Source of the DNA: an uncultured Eubacterium sp.
Lineage (GTDB): Bacteria; Bacillota; Clostridia; Lachnospirales; Lachnospiraceae
Reading direction: 5' to 3'
Assembly: GCA_947178105.1 (NCBI GenBank)
Contig: CAMWXD010000016.1
Span: 1-64,000 of the forward strand
DNA length: 64,000 nucleotides
The position numbers and the translations under genes are program-made. Position 1 is the stretch's first letter; the number at the start of each line of letters is the position of its first letter. Below the pieces are notes generated by a model. That model was not told the DNA's origin, did no database searches, and saw nothing but the letters and a program-made list of their open reading frames with translations. This document shows, one piece after another, positions 1 to 8,771 of the stretch.

Positions 1-4
1 AAAA

Positions 5-850
5 ATGATAAAAATGGATGAACAACAAAGGGTTTTCGGACGGTCTGGGGGGGTATTTATGTGGATAAATTTTGAATCATTTACAGCGCTTCAATACAGA
101 AACCGTGCACTGGACAGGCAGGTGGAAGAATTTAAATCCGGGGAAAAATATGTTAAGATGGATGCAGATTATAAAAAGCTGCAGCGTTTCCACAACCAGG
201 AAATAAAACGGATGGAACGTGAACTGGCCAAAGCACACAGTGAAACCGTCACCGTACGCAAATACTGGAGCGAAGTGATGGATGGCCTTGATAAAGAACA
301 CCAGGCGGAAGCGGGCCGCCTTTTGGCGAAAATTGAACGGCTGGAAAAAGAAAAACTGGAGATGGCCAGGCAGAGGGATGAGGCCAGGGACAAACTGAAA
401 GAACGCACACAACAATATTATGCCGTGGCGTCTGAACTGTAAGAAGAACGTGGGAAGAACAAAAAACTGGCCGCGCAGGTGAACAGGGATTTTGAGAATT
501 CCTCCATTCCATCCTCAAAGCAGAAAGCGGGAAAGAAAAAGTATTACAGGGAGGGATATAACCTATACCTGCGGCTTAGAAAATATAAAGAAAATGAGCT
601 GCTGTTCCTGCATGATAAACGGGTTCCGGCCAACAATTCCTTATGCGAAAGGCTGGCAAGGGTATATAAAAGGAAACAGAAGCAGGCAGTTACCCTGCGC
701 AGCCAGGAAAACCTGTGCTATATCTGTGACGGTCTAAGCGTTGTGTACCTGCTGCGTTCAAATGAGAAAAATGTATACCAAAAAATTTCAGAAATATATG
801 GCCGTAAACGTCCTCCAAAGCCAGAAGAGAAAACCGATGCCGCAGTTTGA
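5..850 (+). pseudogene. Decayed IS66-family transposase (tnpC) remnant
   Basis: The reading frame runs through a coiled-coil, Lys/Glu-rich N-terminal part, stops at TAA 440-442, and continues in the same frame to 850. After the stop it carries the IS66 hallmark DFENSSIPSSKQ. It then jumps straight to the family's C-terminal part (LLFLHDKRVPANNSLCERL, then RKQKQAVTLRS and CYICDG). The linker, zinc-binding region and DDE catalytic core that normally lie between are missing, so the gene has an internal deletion as well as a nonsense codon and cannot make an active transposase. The 5' end lies at or beyond the window edge. The IS66 assignment rests on the N- and C-terminal motifs and is fairly secure. 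Confidence 0.85.
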
Positions 851-892
851 GGCTGTAGCATCGGCGTATCGTCATGCCCAAATCTGGCGTGG

Positions 893-907
893 GTGTGAAA
901 AGTAACT
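893..907 (+). repeat. 15-bp direct repeat, left copy, at the end of the IS66 remnant
   Basis: GTGTGAAAAGTAACT here matches GTGTGAACAGTAACT at 2821-2835 in 14 of 15 positions. The two copies bracket the ABC-F gene. The context GTGGGTGTGAA just after a transposase end resembles what I recall of IS66-type element ends, but that is memory and not a search. Confidence 0.5.
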
Positions 908-945
908 TTCCTAACTCCGTGGAAGAGCTTTTTATAATTTGGGGA

Positions 946-974
946 TTGACAAAACTATACAGACATTTTATAAT
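946..974 (+). promoter_or_regulatory. Consensus sigma-A promoter of the ABC-F gene
   Basis: TTGACA (946-951) and TATAAT (969-974) are separated by exactly 17 bp, so both boxes match consensus. Transcription would start near 981 and give a leader of about 210 nt before the ABC-F start codon. Confidence 0.85.
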
Positions 975-980
975 ACAGAT

Positions 981-1160
981 ACTTTATGGAGAGAGGTGAA
1001 AAGATGAGGAGATAATTTACTTTTGAAAACATGAAGATTATTAATCACAGTACTGTTTGCATAAGCAGATACTGTTTTGTCATGTTGCCAAAAGTAGATG
1101 ATGCTCTTCGAGCCTCTCTTTTTGTGTGCAAAAATTTAGTACACATAAGCTTTTGGCAGC
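981..1160 (+). promoter_or_regulatory. Candidate attenuation leader of the ABC-F gene
   Basis: The leader holds a three-codon ORF (1004-1015). GGAGAGAGG (988-996), the ribosome site of that ORF, can pair with CCTCTCTTT (1113-1121), which runs into a short T tract like a terminator arm. A second pair, TGCCAAAAG (1086-1094) with CTTTTGGCA (1150-1158), could form an alternative fold next to the ABC-F ribosome site. Leaders with tiny ORFs controlling drug-inducible ABC-F genes are known. The assignment here is inferred from these complementarities. Confidence 0.5.
1004..1015 (+). CDS. Putative leader peptide Met-Arg-Arg
   Basis: ATG AGG AGA TAA lies 7 nt downstream of a strong GAGAGAGG ribosome site and shortly after the predicted transcription start. 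Ribosome stalling on such a mini-ORF would keep the 988-996 arm from pairing downstream. A tiny leader peptide is the simplest reading, but the ORF is too short to prove by itself. Confidence 0.4.
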   Translation: MRR

Positions 1161-1190
1161 AGAAAACCAAACGGGCAAAGGAGGTTTTCT

Positions 1191-2795
1191 ATGTCACAAA
1201 TTGATGTATGCAATCTGACATTTTGCTATGAGGGAAGCTTTGACAATATTTTCGAAAACGTCTCATTTTCTGTCGATACAGATTGGAAGCTCGGTTTTAT
1301 TGGCAGAAACGGGAAAGGAAAGACGACTTTTTTGCATCTGCTGCTTGGAAAGAATGCGTATGAAGGTGCAATCCGTTCTTCTGCAGTATTTGATTATTTT
1401 CCCTATCAGCTGCCGCCGGGTGCTATGCAGCAGAGTGCGGCAGAGTTTTACGAACAGCTGAAAGCAGAAGCGGAATGGTGGAAGATCATCTGTGAGCTGG
1501 AAAAACTGCAGACAGATGCGGAAGTATTGTACCGTCCTTTTGGCACGCTTAGCCACGGAGAGCGTACAAAGGTTATGCTGGCTATTTTGTTTTCGGGTGA
1601 AAATGATTTCCTGCTCATTGATGAACCAACAAACCATCTGGACCAGGATTCCAGGGAGATTGTAAAAGCATATTTAGCGAAGAAAAAAGGATTTATTCTG
1701 GTATCTCATGACAGGGATCTGCTGGATGCCTGTGTGGATCATGTATTGGTGCTGAACCGCTGTACGATCGAAGTGCAGCAGGGTAATTTTTCCAGCTGGT
1801 GGGAAAATAAAACACGCATGGATGCTTTTTATGAAGCGGAAAACGAAAAGCACCGCAGGGAAATCAGCAAGCTGCAGCAGGCAGCCGGGAGAACGAGAAA
1901 GTGGGCGGATCAGAATGAAAAAACAAAAATTGGCTTTGACCCACGGAAGGAGCCGGACAGATGCATTGGAACCCGTGCGTATATTGGGGCGAAGACGAAA
2001 AAGATGCAGAGCCGTGTGAAGCAGATCGAGAACCGGATCAGCCGAGAGATAGAAGAAAAAGAAGGACTTCTAAAGGATATCGAGCATCCGGCTGAATTAA
2101 AACTCATGCCGCTGCGGCATCACAAAGATATGCTGGTTCTTGCAGATGATTTTGGGCTGAGATATACCGGAGCAGATCATGATATTTTTGCACATCTGCA
2201 TATGGAACTGCGTCAGGGTGAACGAGTATTTTTGTGTGGCAGCAATGGATGCGGCAAATCCAGTCTAATGAAAGCGATCCTCCGCAGCATTTACGGACAT
2301 ACGGCAGAAACAAAGAAGACAGCGGGTTCTGCGCAGGAGATTCAGAAGCTGTTTTCAGATCAGAGGGCAGTTTTAGAAACAGGAATGCTTAAGACGGCAT
2401 CCGGACTGTCCGTTTCCTATGTCAGCCAGGATACTTCGTTTTTAAAAGGAAGTATTTCAGAATTTTGTAAAAACAGGCGGCTGGAAGAAAGCCTTTTCTG
2501 TGCTCTGCTGCGGCAGCTTGATTTGGAACGTGTGCAGTTTGCTAAAGATCTGGAGGAATTTTCTGAAGGCCAGAAAAAGAAAGTCCTGCTGGCTGCCAGC
2601 CTGATGACGCCGGCACATCTATACATCTGGGACGAGCCGCTGAACTATATCGATGTATTTTCCAGGATGCAGATTGAAAAACTGATCTTGAATTATGGGC
2701 CGACGATGCTTGTGGCGGAGCATGATGCGAAGTTCAGGGAGAAAATCGCTACGCAGGAAGTGATATTTCAAAGCAGGCAGCCTGCTGCTTTATAA
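1191..2795 (+). CDS. ABC-F ribosomal protection protein, Lsa-like
   Basis: Soluble twin-ATPase protein of 534 aa without membrane segments. The first domain has Walker A GRNGKGKT (residues 38-45), signature LSHGE (about 120) and Walker B LLIDEPTNHLD. The second has GSNGCGKS (about 350), FSEGQ and IWDEPLNYIDVFSRMQIE. The LNYID-type second Walker B and the overall length fit the Lsa/Vga group, which binds the ribosome and dislodges lincosamides, streptogramin A and pleuromutilins. The linker between domains is Lys/Arg-rich, as expected for the antibiotic-resistance domain. AAAGGAGG precedes the ATG. The gene stands alone behind its own promoter and leader and beside an IS66 remnant, which suggests acquisition. 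Which drugs it covers cannot be read from the sequence. Confidence 0.85.
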   Translation: MSQIDVCNLTFCYEGSFDNIFENVSFSVDTDWKLGFIGRNGKGKTTFLHLLLGKNAYEGAIRSSAVFDYFPYQLPPGAMQQSAAEFYEQLKAEAEWWKIICELEKLQTDAEVLYRPFGTLSHGERTKVMLAILFSGENDFLLIDEPTNHLDQDSREIVKAYLAKKKGFILVSHDRDLLDACVDHVLVLNRCTIEVQQGNFSSWWENKTRMDAFYEAENEKHRREISKLQQAAGRTRKWADQNEKTKIGFDPRKEPDRCIGTRAYIGAKTKKMQSRVKQIENRISREIEEKEGLLKDIEHPAELKLMPLRHHKDMLVLADDFGLRYTGADHDIFAHLHMELRQGERVFLCGSNGCGKSSLMKAILRSIYGHTAETKKTAGSAQEIQKLFSDQRAVLETGMLKTASGLSVSYVSQDTSFLKGSISEFCKNRRLEESLFCALLRQLDLERVQFAKDLEEFSEGQKKKVLLAASLMTPAHLYIWDEPLNYIDVFSRMQIEKLILNYGPTMLVAEHDAKFREKIATQEVIFQSRQPAAL

Positions 2796-2820
2796 CGCCC
2801 TGTTCATGGCTTTTAGCTGT

Positions 2821-2835
2821 GTGTGAACAGTAACT
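2821..2835 (+). repeat. 15-bp direct repeat, right copy, after the ABC-F gene
   Basis: GTGTGAACAGTAACT pairs with the copy at 893-907. It also overlaps a 7-bp hairpin (CTGTTCA 2800-2806 with TGAACAG 2824-2830) that could act as a weak end structure or terminator for the ABC-F gene. Confidence 0.45.
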
Positions 2836-3069
2836 GGTTCTGTCCTTTTTGGTGACGATGACGAAGGAGCTGTTAAAGGAAAGAGAATATTAAGAATCTG
2901 TTTATTTTTCTTTTAGGCTTTTGACACACTTCCGACACATTTAATGAGTATACTATGTAATATCAAATGAAGTTGACGGCATACAAAGCGCGCGCTGGCC
3001 GCCAGCTTCGACTAAAAATTATTCCATTTATATAGATAAACATTTTCATAACTAAACTCCTCGAAAAGG
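2836..3069. other. Gene-free stretch with a possible small RNA
   Basis: No coding frame is convincing. A GC-rich self-complementary patch (GCTGG-CCG-CCAGC, about 2988-3011) lies upstream of the clear terminator at 3070. Together they could be the body and end of a short transcript, but I do not recognise a known RNA family and the only -35/-10 pair nearby has unsuitable spacing. Confidence 0.25.
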
Positions 3070-3098
3070 CGATCTGCGTATGCAGGTCGTTTTTTCTT
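3070..3098 (+). terminator. Rho-independent terminator
   Basis: CGATCTGC (3070-3077) pairs with GCAGGTCG (3082-3089) over 8 bp with a 4-nt loop, followed by six T and more T-rich sequence. It insulates the next promoter from upstream transcription. Confidence 0.8.
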
Positions 3099-3112
3099 TG
3101 GCAACATAATAC

Positions 3113-3141
3113 TTTACACTGTTTCCGCTTTGCGGTATAAT
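3113..3141 (+). promoter_or_regulatory. Promoter of the zinc-ribbon gene and pyrG
   Basis: TTTACA (3113-3118), 17 bp, TATAAT (3136-3141). It lies just after a terminator and 55 bp ahead of the next ATG, and would drive the two-gene unit 3196-5253. Confidence 0.7.
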
Positions 3142-3195
3142 AATAATTATATATTATGACATTTGACAGTTAGCGACGAATAGGGGGAAAGACAG

Positions 3196-3609
3196 ATGGA
3201 GGTTAGCGGAAAGTTATTTCAGGGTAATAAATTTTGTGCCTGGTGCCACTGCCCGATTCCGATCGATTCTGAGACAGAATTTTGCAAAAACTGCGAGGCA
3301 AGTATGCAGTTTCGGGAAATACGGGAGTATGTCAGAGAGCACGAGGTCAATGAGTTTCAGTTGGCAGAAACGTTTGGAATCCCGCTCAGACAGGTGAAAC
3401 AGTGGATACGTGAGGGCAGGCTGGAATATAAAGAAATTGTGAATACGGTGACTAGCCTTCATTGCCAGCGCTGTGGCAAATCCATTCAGTTTGGCAATTT
3501 TTGTCCGGAATGCAACCGGGCGGAATATGGTGTAAAAGGCGGTTTTGATGCGTTGAAGGAAAGAGACGCAGATGAACAGATCCGTTTTTATAATAAAGAC
3601 AGAAAATAG
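3196..3609 (+). CDS. Zinc-ribbon / HTH protein upstream of pyrG
   Basis: The 137-aa soluble protein has an N-terminal double-Cys pair (CAWC...CKNC), a central helix-turn-helix (LAETFGIPLRQVKQWIREGRL) resembling the MerR-like helices of the flagellar-operon YvyF family, and a second zinc ribbon (CQRC...CPEC). It looks like a small DNA- or RNA-binding regulator, but its target is unknown. AGGGGGAAAGAC precedes the ATG. It stops one base before the pyrG ribosome-site region and so is very likely cotranscribed with pyrG. A shorter protein of related design is encoded at 16904-17224. Function is not established. Confidence 0.75.
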   Translation: MEVSGKLFQGNKFCAWCHCPIPIDSETEFCKNCEASMQFREIREYVREHEVNEFQLAETFGIPLRQVKQWIREGRLEYKEIVNTVTSLHCQRCGKSIQFGNFCPECNRAEYGVKGGFDALKERDADEQIRFYNKDRK

Positions 3610-3624
3610 ATGGAGGATAAGATT

Positions 3625-5253
3625 ATGCCTGTAAAATATGTGTTTGTTACCGGCGGCGTTGTGTCAGGACTTGGAAAAGGGATTACGGCGGCGTCTTTGG
3701 GACGGCTGCTGAAAGCCCGTGGATATAAGGTGACAATGCAGAAATTTGATCCGTATATCAATATCGATCCGGGAACGATGAACCCGATCCAGCATGGAGA
3801 GGTATTTGTGACAGATGACGGTGCGGAGACAGATTTGGATCTTGGCCATTACGAACGATTTATCGACGAAAGCCTGACAAAGAATTCGAATGTGACAACA
3901 GGGAAAATATACTGGTCTGTATTGCAGAAGGAGCGCCGGGGAGATTATGGAGGAGGTACGGTACAGGTCATTCCTCATATCACAAATGAGATCAAAAGCC
4001 GGTTTTACCGGAATTTTTCATCGCCGGATATGCATATCGCGATTATAGAAGTCGGCGGGACAGTCGGAGATATTGAGAGCCAGCCTTTTTTGGAGTCGAT
4101 CCGCCAGTTCCAGCATGAAGTAGGGCATGAAAATGCGATGCTCATTCATGTGACGCTGATCCCGTATTTAAAAGCGTCGGGCGAGCTAAAGACAAAACCG
4201 ACACAGGCGAGCGTAAAGGAACTGCAGGGAATGGGCATCCAGCCGGATGTCATTGTATGCCGCAGCGAGCATGAACTGGATCAGAGCATCAAGGATAAGA
4301 TCGCGCTGTTTTGCAATGTTCCGAATGGGAATGTCCTGCAAAATCTGGACGTGGAATATCTGTATGAAGCCCCTCTTGCTATGGAAAGGGAAAATCTGGC
4401 AAAAGTAGCCTGTGAATGCTTGCAGCTTCCATGCCCGCAGCCAGACCTGGATGAATGGAATGAAATGATTGAAAACCTCAAGCACCCGGAACGGGAGGTG
4501 CGCATTGCGCTCGTTGGAAAATATACCCAGCTCCATGATGCGTACATTTCTGTCGTTGAGGCGTTAAAGCATGGCGGGATCCCAAGCCGTACGACGGTAG
4601 ATATCAAATGGGTGGATTCTGAGCAGCTCCAGCCAGATACGGTGGAGGACGTCCTTGGCGGCGTCAGCGGCATCCTTGTCCCGGGCGGCTTTGGCAGCAG
4701 AGGTGTGGACGGCAAGATTTTAGCGGCAAAATATGCCCGTGAACATAAGGTGCCATATCTGGGGCTGTGCCTTGGAATGCAGGTAGCGATCATCGAATTT
4801 GCACGAAATGTATGCGGCCTGCATGATGCACACAGCATAGAGCTGGATCCAAAGACGACGCATCCGGTGATTGCGCTGATGCCAGACCAGGACGAAGACG
4901 GGGATATTGGAGGCACGTTAAGGCTCGGCTCTTATCCGTGTGTGTTGGACAAGCAGTCCAGGGCATATCAGCAATATGGAGAAGAAACGATCCAGGAACG
5001 CCACCGCCACCGTTATGAGGTCAATAACGATTACCGTGCGGTATTAACAGAGCATGGGCTTCTGTTATCAGGAATGTCGCCGGATCGGCGGATTGTAGAG
5101 ATGATTGAGGTGCCGGATCACCCATGGTATATTGCTACACAGGCGCATCCGGAATTAAAATCCAGGCCGAACCGCCCGCATCCGTTATTCCGCGGGTTTG
5201 TCGAGGCGGCGTTGTCCTGCGGAAACAGCAGCCCGCTGCATACTGCCCCATAA
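3625..5253 (+). CDS. pyrG: CTP synthase (glutamine hydrolysing)
   Basis: Makes CTP from UTP, ATP and glutamine, the last step of de novo pyrimidine nucleotide synthesis. The N-terminal synthetase domain opens with [16 protein letters not shown] (P-loop) and has the [16 protein letters not shown] block. The C-terminal class I glutamine amidotransferase domain has the nucleophile in LGLCLGMQ, with the His/Glu pair in the HPE of [11 protein letters not shown]. Its 542 residues are the normal length. I chose ATG 3625 because GGAGG (3612-3616) lies 8 nt upstream and the family starts with a short stretch before KYVFVTGG; an ATG at 3610 would place the ribosome site inside the gene. Confidence 0.97.
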   Translation: MPVKYVFVTGGVVSGLGKGITAASLGRLLKARGYKVTMQKFDPYINIDPGTMNPIQHGEVFVTDDGAETDLDLGHYERFIDESLTKNSNVTTGKIYWSVLQKERRGDYGGGTVQVIPHITNEIKSRFYRNFSSPDMHIAIIEVGGTVGDIESQPFLESIRQFQHEVGHENAMLIHVTLIPYLKASGELKTKPTQASVKELQGMGIQPDVIVCRSEHELDQSIKDKIALFCNVPNGNVLQNLDVEYLYEAPLAMERENLAKVACECLQLPCPQPDLDEWNEMIENLKHPEREVRIALVGKYTQLHDAYISVVEALKHGGIPSRTTVDIKWVDSEQLQPDTVEDVLGGVSGILVPGGFGSRGVDGKILAAKYAREHKVPYLGLCLGMQVAIIEFARNVCGLHDAHSIELDPKTTHPVIALMPDQDEDGDIGGTLRLGSYPCVLDKQSRAYQQYGEETIQERHRHRYEVNNDYRAVLTEHGLLLSGMSPDRRIVEMIEVPDHPWYIATQAHPELKSRPNRPHPLFRGFVEAALSCGNSSPLHTAP

Positions 5254-5260
5254 AATCAGG

Positions 5261-5313
5261 AACACATGCCTTTCCGGTAACATCTGAAAGTTGGATTTTG
5301 CCGGAAAGGTGTT
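5261..5313 (+). terminator. Stem-loop after pyrG, possible terminator
   Basis: CCTTTCCGG (5269-5277) pairs with CCGGAAAGG (5301-5309) and is extended by AACAC/TGTT. No T tract follows, so this is either a weak terminator or an end hairpin of the mobile-element debris that follows. Confidence 0.4.
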
Positions 5314-5390
5314 ATGGTAACAATTTATATAGTTTTAAGGAGAGTAGGTGCGTGCATATGCTAATGACGGAAAAAGAATTGAAATAATGT

Positions 5391-5430
5391 GGGTGCAATC
5401 CCATTAGCTTTAGATGATGAGTTAAGCCCA
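5391..5430 (+). repeat. Degenerate IS200/IS605 right-end hairpin, copy A
   Basis: CCCATTAGCTTTAGATGATG here is a mutated version of the clean terminal hairpin at 5662-5683. It sits upstream of the first guide-RNA-like copy, giving the order hairpin, RNA, hairpin, hairpin, RNA over 500 bp. Confidence 0.55.
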
Positions 5431-5485
5431 CAAAACTAACGCTTGCCACAATCTATATTTTCTGTTATAGTAAATTCTTACACGA

Positions 5486-5691
5486 ACATTGATAACTGTA
5501 TATAGGTGGTTGTGCCGAGAAATTTTATGCGAAAACCAAGCTTTCCTTCGGCACGTAAAATATACAAGGTACGAATGTACAGTATAAACCGTTATAGGGC
5601 AGGGACTGCCCGAATTAATGCCTGTGGAGATAGTAGATTACGAGGTCGATGAAGCAGGAAGCCCATTGGCTTTAGACAATGGGTAGTTCAC
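5486..5691 (+). ncRNA. IS200/IS605 right end with omegaRNA-like scaffold, copy 1
   Basis: The segment ends in GAAGCCCATTGG...CAATGGG-TAGTTCAC, the typical right-end signature of Firmicutes IS200/IS605 elements: hairpin CCCATTG 5662-5668 with CAATGGG 5677-5683, then TTCAC. In such elements this end is the 3' part of the omegaRNA that guides TnpB. Inside are GTGCCGA/TCGGCAC (5512-5518 with 5548-5554), GTAC-GAAT-GTAC (5569-5580) and GGGCAG-GGA-CTGCCC (about 5597-5611). The guide of such an RNA would begin at 5692. No tnpB or tnpA is present beside it. Identity as a right end is well supported; expression as an RNA is inferred. Confidence 0.65.
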
Positions 5692-5750
5692 CGTAAACTA
5701 TACCAGAAGCCACCGCTGATGGATAATCAAATTTGAAAGAATACGGCTTT

Positions 5751-5779
5751 AATCCCGTTAGCTTTAGATAATGAGTGAA
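5751..5779 (+). repeat. Degenerate IS200/IS605 right-end hairpin, copy B
   Basis: CCCGTTAGCTTTAGATAATG resembles the terminal hairpin of copy 1 and directly precedes the second scaffold copy at 5780, repeating the order seen at 5391-5486. Confidence 0.5.
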
Positions 5780-5917
5780 ACATTGATAACTGTATATAGA
5801 TGGTTGTGCTGAGAAATATAATGTGAAAACCGACCGTTCCTTCAGCACGTAAAATATACAAGGTACAAATGTACATGATAAGCCGTAATAAGGCAGAAGC
5901 CGCTCAAATAAATGCTA
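5780..5917 (+). ncRNA. omegaRNA-like scaffold, diverged and 3'-truncated copy 2
   Basis: From ACATTGATAACTGTATATAG onward this copies 5486-5630 with scattered changes. The long stem is kept by a compensatory exchange: C5516-G5550 in copy 1 is T5810-A5844 here, giving GTGCTGA/TCAGCAC (5806-5812 with 5842-5848). The GTAC hairpin and the AAAATATACAAGGTAC block are also kept. Similarity fades near 5917 and the terminal hairpin with TTCAC is absent, so this copy would lack a defined guide. Confidence 0.55.
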
Positions 5918-6172
5918 ATTTGCTCCATAATAATAACCATCCAGTCAAATAGCCAGATCAAAGCAATCATCTTTGCACGATCCATTCTAATAACCCTACA
6001 GCATGTCTGAACAACGATGAAAAAGGCAGTATCGTTGCTTAGCGCGAAAAACAGTTGACTTTCTAATCCCCAGGATGTATCATGATTTTTAGCTGTGCCC
6101 TGAAAGTTTATGTTTCTGTTATAAATTTTGTATTAAATTAAGAAATTTCGCAAAAAGTTCATGATTAGAATC
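5918..6172. other. Intergenic stretch without a recognised feature
   Basis: I see no supported gene. A 47-codon frame on the minus strand from ATG 5985 has no ribosome site and runs into the repeat copy, so I do not annotate it. The sequence becomes AT-rich towards the ftsH promoter. Confidence 0.4.
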
Positions 6173-6201
6173 TTGCGTTATGATACCATTCCACTTATAA
6201 T
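6173..6201 (+). promoter_or_regulatory. Promoter of ftsH-uvrC
   Basis: TTGCGT (6173-6178), 17 bp, TATAAT (6196-6201), about 60 bp upstream of the ftsH start codon. Confidence 0.65.
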
Positions 6202-6263
6202 AAAACAGACGGCGTTTTACGTTTTTGTATGTAATGCGTAGAAGTACAGCAGATGGAGGGGAA

Positions 6264-8771
6264 ATGAATAATCAGTCACCAAACAATGGGAATAATAACA
6301 ACAATCATAAGAAAAATGCAAATGGCCAGATGATTCTGCTGTTTTTGCTGGTTACGCTTGTGGCGCTTTTTTTCATGAGCATGTTCAGCAGATGGCAGAC
6401 GCAGATGACGACAAAAGAGATTTCCTATACGGAATTCTTGAAAATGGTAGAGGAAGACAAGGTAGAAAAGGTTCATGTAACCTCGAACAGCTATCGGATC
6501 ACGCCGAAAAAGGCTGAGAACGAGCTGGTTCCGATTACTTATTTCACAGGCATTGCGGGCAATGACCTGGAGCTTGTGGCGCTTTTAAAAGAACATGATG
6601 TGGAATATTACCCATATATACCGGATGATTCCGCAACTTGGATCTACAATATTTTAAGCATCGTGCTGCCGATCCTGCTGCTTTGGGCAGTGATGGGATT
6701 TTTGATGCGGAAAATGGGAAACGGCATGGGGATGGGTGTCGGGAAAAATACAGCGAAGGTCTATGTTGAGAAAAAGACAGGGGTGACGTTTAAGGACGTA
6801 GCCGGGCAGGATGAGGCAAAAGAATCGCTGCAAGAGGTAGTGGATTTTTTGCATAATCCGCAGAAATATACAGATATTGGTGCCAAGCTGCCAAAAGGAG
6901 CGCTTCTTGTAGGGCCTCCGGGAACGGGCAAGACGCTGCTGGCTAAGGCGGTGGCAGGGGAAGCAAATGTACCGTTCTTTTCACTTGCAGGTTCGGATTT
7001 CGTGGAAATGTTTGTCGGCGTCGGGGCTTCCCGTGTGCGTGACTTGTTTAAAGAAGCGCAGAAGCAGGCGCCCTGCATTATCTTTATTGACGAGATCGAC
7101 GCGATCGGCAAGAGCCGTGATACCCGTTACGGCAGCGGAAATGACGAGCGGGAACAGACGCTGAACCAGCTTTTGGCGGAGATGGATGGATTTGATACAT
7201 CAAAGGGGCTTTTGATCCTGGCTGCAACGAACCGCCCGGAAGTATTGGATAAGGCGCTGCTGCGCCCGGGGCGTTTTGACCGCCGGATTATTGTAGAAAA
7301 GCCGGATCTGAAAGGCAGGGTTGAGACGTTAAAAGTACATTCCAAGGATGTGCTGATGGATGAAACCGTAGACCTGGATGCGATTGCACTTGCGACGTCT
7401 GGGGCAGTCGGATCGGATCTTGCAAATATGATTAACGAAGCAGCGATTAATGCGGTAAAAAACGGCAGAAAATATGTGAACCAATCCGACTTATTTGAGT
7501 CCGTGGAGGTAGTGATTGCCGGAAAAGAGAAAAAAGACCGGATTTTGGGCAAAGAGGAAAAGCGGATTGTAGCTTATCATGAAGTAGGCCACGCACTGAC
7601 GACCGCACTGCAAAAGGATGCGGAGCCAGTGCAGAAGATTACGATTGTGCCGAGGACGATGGGGGCGCTTGGCTATGTAATGCAGGTGCCGGAAGAAGAG
7701 AAGTATCTGATGTCTGAAGAAGAGCTGAAAGCACGCCTTGTCACCTTTATGGCAGGCCGTGCCGCTGAGGAACTGGTATTTCATTCGATTACAACAGGCG
7801 CTTCCAATGATATTGAAAAAGCAACGCAGATTGCGCGTGCAATGGTTACGCAGTACGGCATGTCCAAAAAATTTGGGCTGATTAGCCTGGAATCAGTAGA
7901 AAACCGCTATCTGGACGGCAGGCCGGTGCTGAACTGCGGAGATGACACAGCAGCGGAGATCGACCAGGAAGTACAGGTTCTTTTAAAGGAGAGCTACGAG
8001 ACTGCGAAAAAGCTGCTGGAAGAAAACCGTGAAGTGCTTGACCGTATTGCCGAATACTTGTTTGAGCACGAAACAATTACCGGCAAGGAATTTATGCGCA
8101 TTTACCGTGATATCAAAGGGATTCCACAGCCGCCGGAGGAAGAAGAAAAGCATCCTGTCCATGTGCAGGGGCTTCACCAGCCGCAGGCAGGACAGCAGAA
8201 CGCGGCTCCATACGCGCCGTCAGGGCAACATGCATCGGCAGGACAAAATATACCAGCAGGACAACAGAACGCAGCGCCGTATGCACCAGCAGGACAACAT
8301 GCATCGGCAGGACAAAATATACCGGGACAACAGAACGCAGCTCCATATGCGCCGTCAGGGCAGAATACGCAGCCGGCAGGGCAAAATGCACCGTATCCGA
8401 CATCAGGGCAAAATGGACAGCCGCAGCTATTTGTGCCGGGCGGACAGCCGCCATATGCGCCGGCAGGGCAAAATGGACAGCCGCCGAGCCAAAATACGCC
8501 ATATACAGCCGCAGGGCAAAATGTGCCGCCGCTTCATGGACAGAATGTGCCGCAACCAGCGCAGCCGCCGTTTGCCGGGCAGGGCGGACAGCCGCCTGTC
8601 GTGCCGAATGGACAGCAGGTGCCGCCAGCGCAGCCGGGAAATGGCTTGCCAGGCGCTGATTTGACCGCGGGTCAGAATCGTGCGCAGGCGGAGCAGGCAG
8701 GCCAGCCCAAGCCGGAATGGGAGCGGCAGCTATGGAATCAAAATGAGCAGAAGGAAGATGAAAGGAAATAA
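6264..8771 (+). CDS. ftsH: ATP-dependent zinc metalloprotease FtsH with long Q/P/G-rich tail
   Basis: Membrane-anchored AAA+ protease that extracts and degrades membrane and regulatory proteins. It has two N-terminal membrane segments ([17 protein letters not shown]; then [19 protein letters not shown]), Walker A GPPGTGKT (about 217-224), Walker [10 protein letters not shown], the second-region-of-homology Arg residues, and the protease motif HEVGH (about 438) with the third zinc ligand in SNDIEKAT. The ATG at 6264 is preceded by GGAGGGG at 6 nt or less; upstream in-frame ATGs lack this. The protein is about 835 aa, some 200 longer than usual. The excess is a C-terminal tail from about residue 622 built from GQN/APYAP/GQQN-type repeats, ending in a charged stretch. 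The stop overlaps the uvrC start by one base. Confidence 0.96.
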   Translation: MNNQSPNNGNNNNNHKKNANGQMILLFLLVTLVALFFMSMFSRWQTQMTTKEISYTEFLKMVEEDKVEKVHVTSNSYRITPKKAENELVPITYFTGIAGNDLELVALLKEHDVEYYPYIPDDSATWIYNILSIVLPILLLWAVMGFLMRKMGNGMGMGVGKNTAKVYVEKKTGVTFKDVAGQDEAKESLQEVVDFLHNPQKYTDIGAKLPKGALLVGPPGTGKTLLAKAVAGEANVPFFSLAGSDFVEMFVGVGASRVRDLFKEAQKQAPCIIFIDEIDAIGKSRDTRYGSGNDEREQTLNQLLAEMDGFDTSKGLLILAATNRPEVLDKALLRPGRFDRRIIVEKPDLKGRVETLKVHSKDVLMDETVDLDAIALATSGAVGSDLANMINEAAINAVKNGRKYVNQSDLFESVEVVIAGKEKKDRILGKEEKRIVAYHEVGHALTTALQKDAEPVQKITIVPRTMGALGYVMQVPEEEKYLMSEEELKARLVTFMAGRAAEELVFHSITTGASNDIEKATQIARAMVTQYGMSKKFGLISLESVENRYLDGRPVLNCGDDTAAEIDQEVQVLLKESYETAKKLLEENREVLDRIAEYLFEHETITGKEFMRIYRDIKGIPQPPEEEEKHPVHVQGLHQPQAGQQNAAPYAPSGQHASAGQNIPAGQQNAAPYAPAGQHASAGQNIPGQQNAAPYAPSGQNTQPAGQNAPYPTSGQNGQPQLFVPGGQPPYAPAGQNGQPPSQNTPYTAAGQNVPPLHGQNVPQPAQPPFAGQGGQPPVVPNGQQVPPAQPGNGLPGADLTAGQNRAQAEQAGQPKPEWERQLWNQNEQKEDERK
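8187..8680 (+). repeat. Low-complexity repeat coding the FtsH tail
   Basis: Three imperfect units of about 57-69 bp (encoding [13 protein letters not shown]..., starting near 8190, 8259 and 8325) are followed by shorter degenerate [12 protein letters not shown]-type units. The reading frame is kept throughout, so this is coding repeat expansion and not an inserted element. Confidence 0.8.

Noticed and set aside
2921-2954. TTGACA and TATACT upstream of the 3.07-kb terminator as a promoter
   Set aside because: The spacing is 22 bp, too long for a normal sigma-A promoter, and no other -10 fits.
5910-5985. 47-codon minus-strand frame starting MDRAKMIALIWLFDW
   Set aside because: No ribosome site, it ends inside the repeat copy, and there is no recognisable family.
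8187-8400. Regularly spaced repeats that could be taken for a CRISPR array
   Set aside because: The units are coding, in frame and without unique spacers; no cas genes are present anywhere in the window.
8029-8664. Long alternative-frame ORF rich in Arg/Gln across the FtsH tail
   Set aside because: It is a by-product of the low-complexity codons of the ftsH tail; it lacks a ribosome site and the ftsH frame is continuous.
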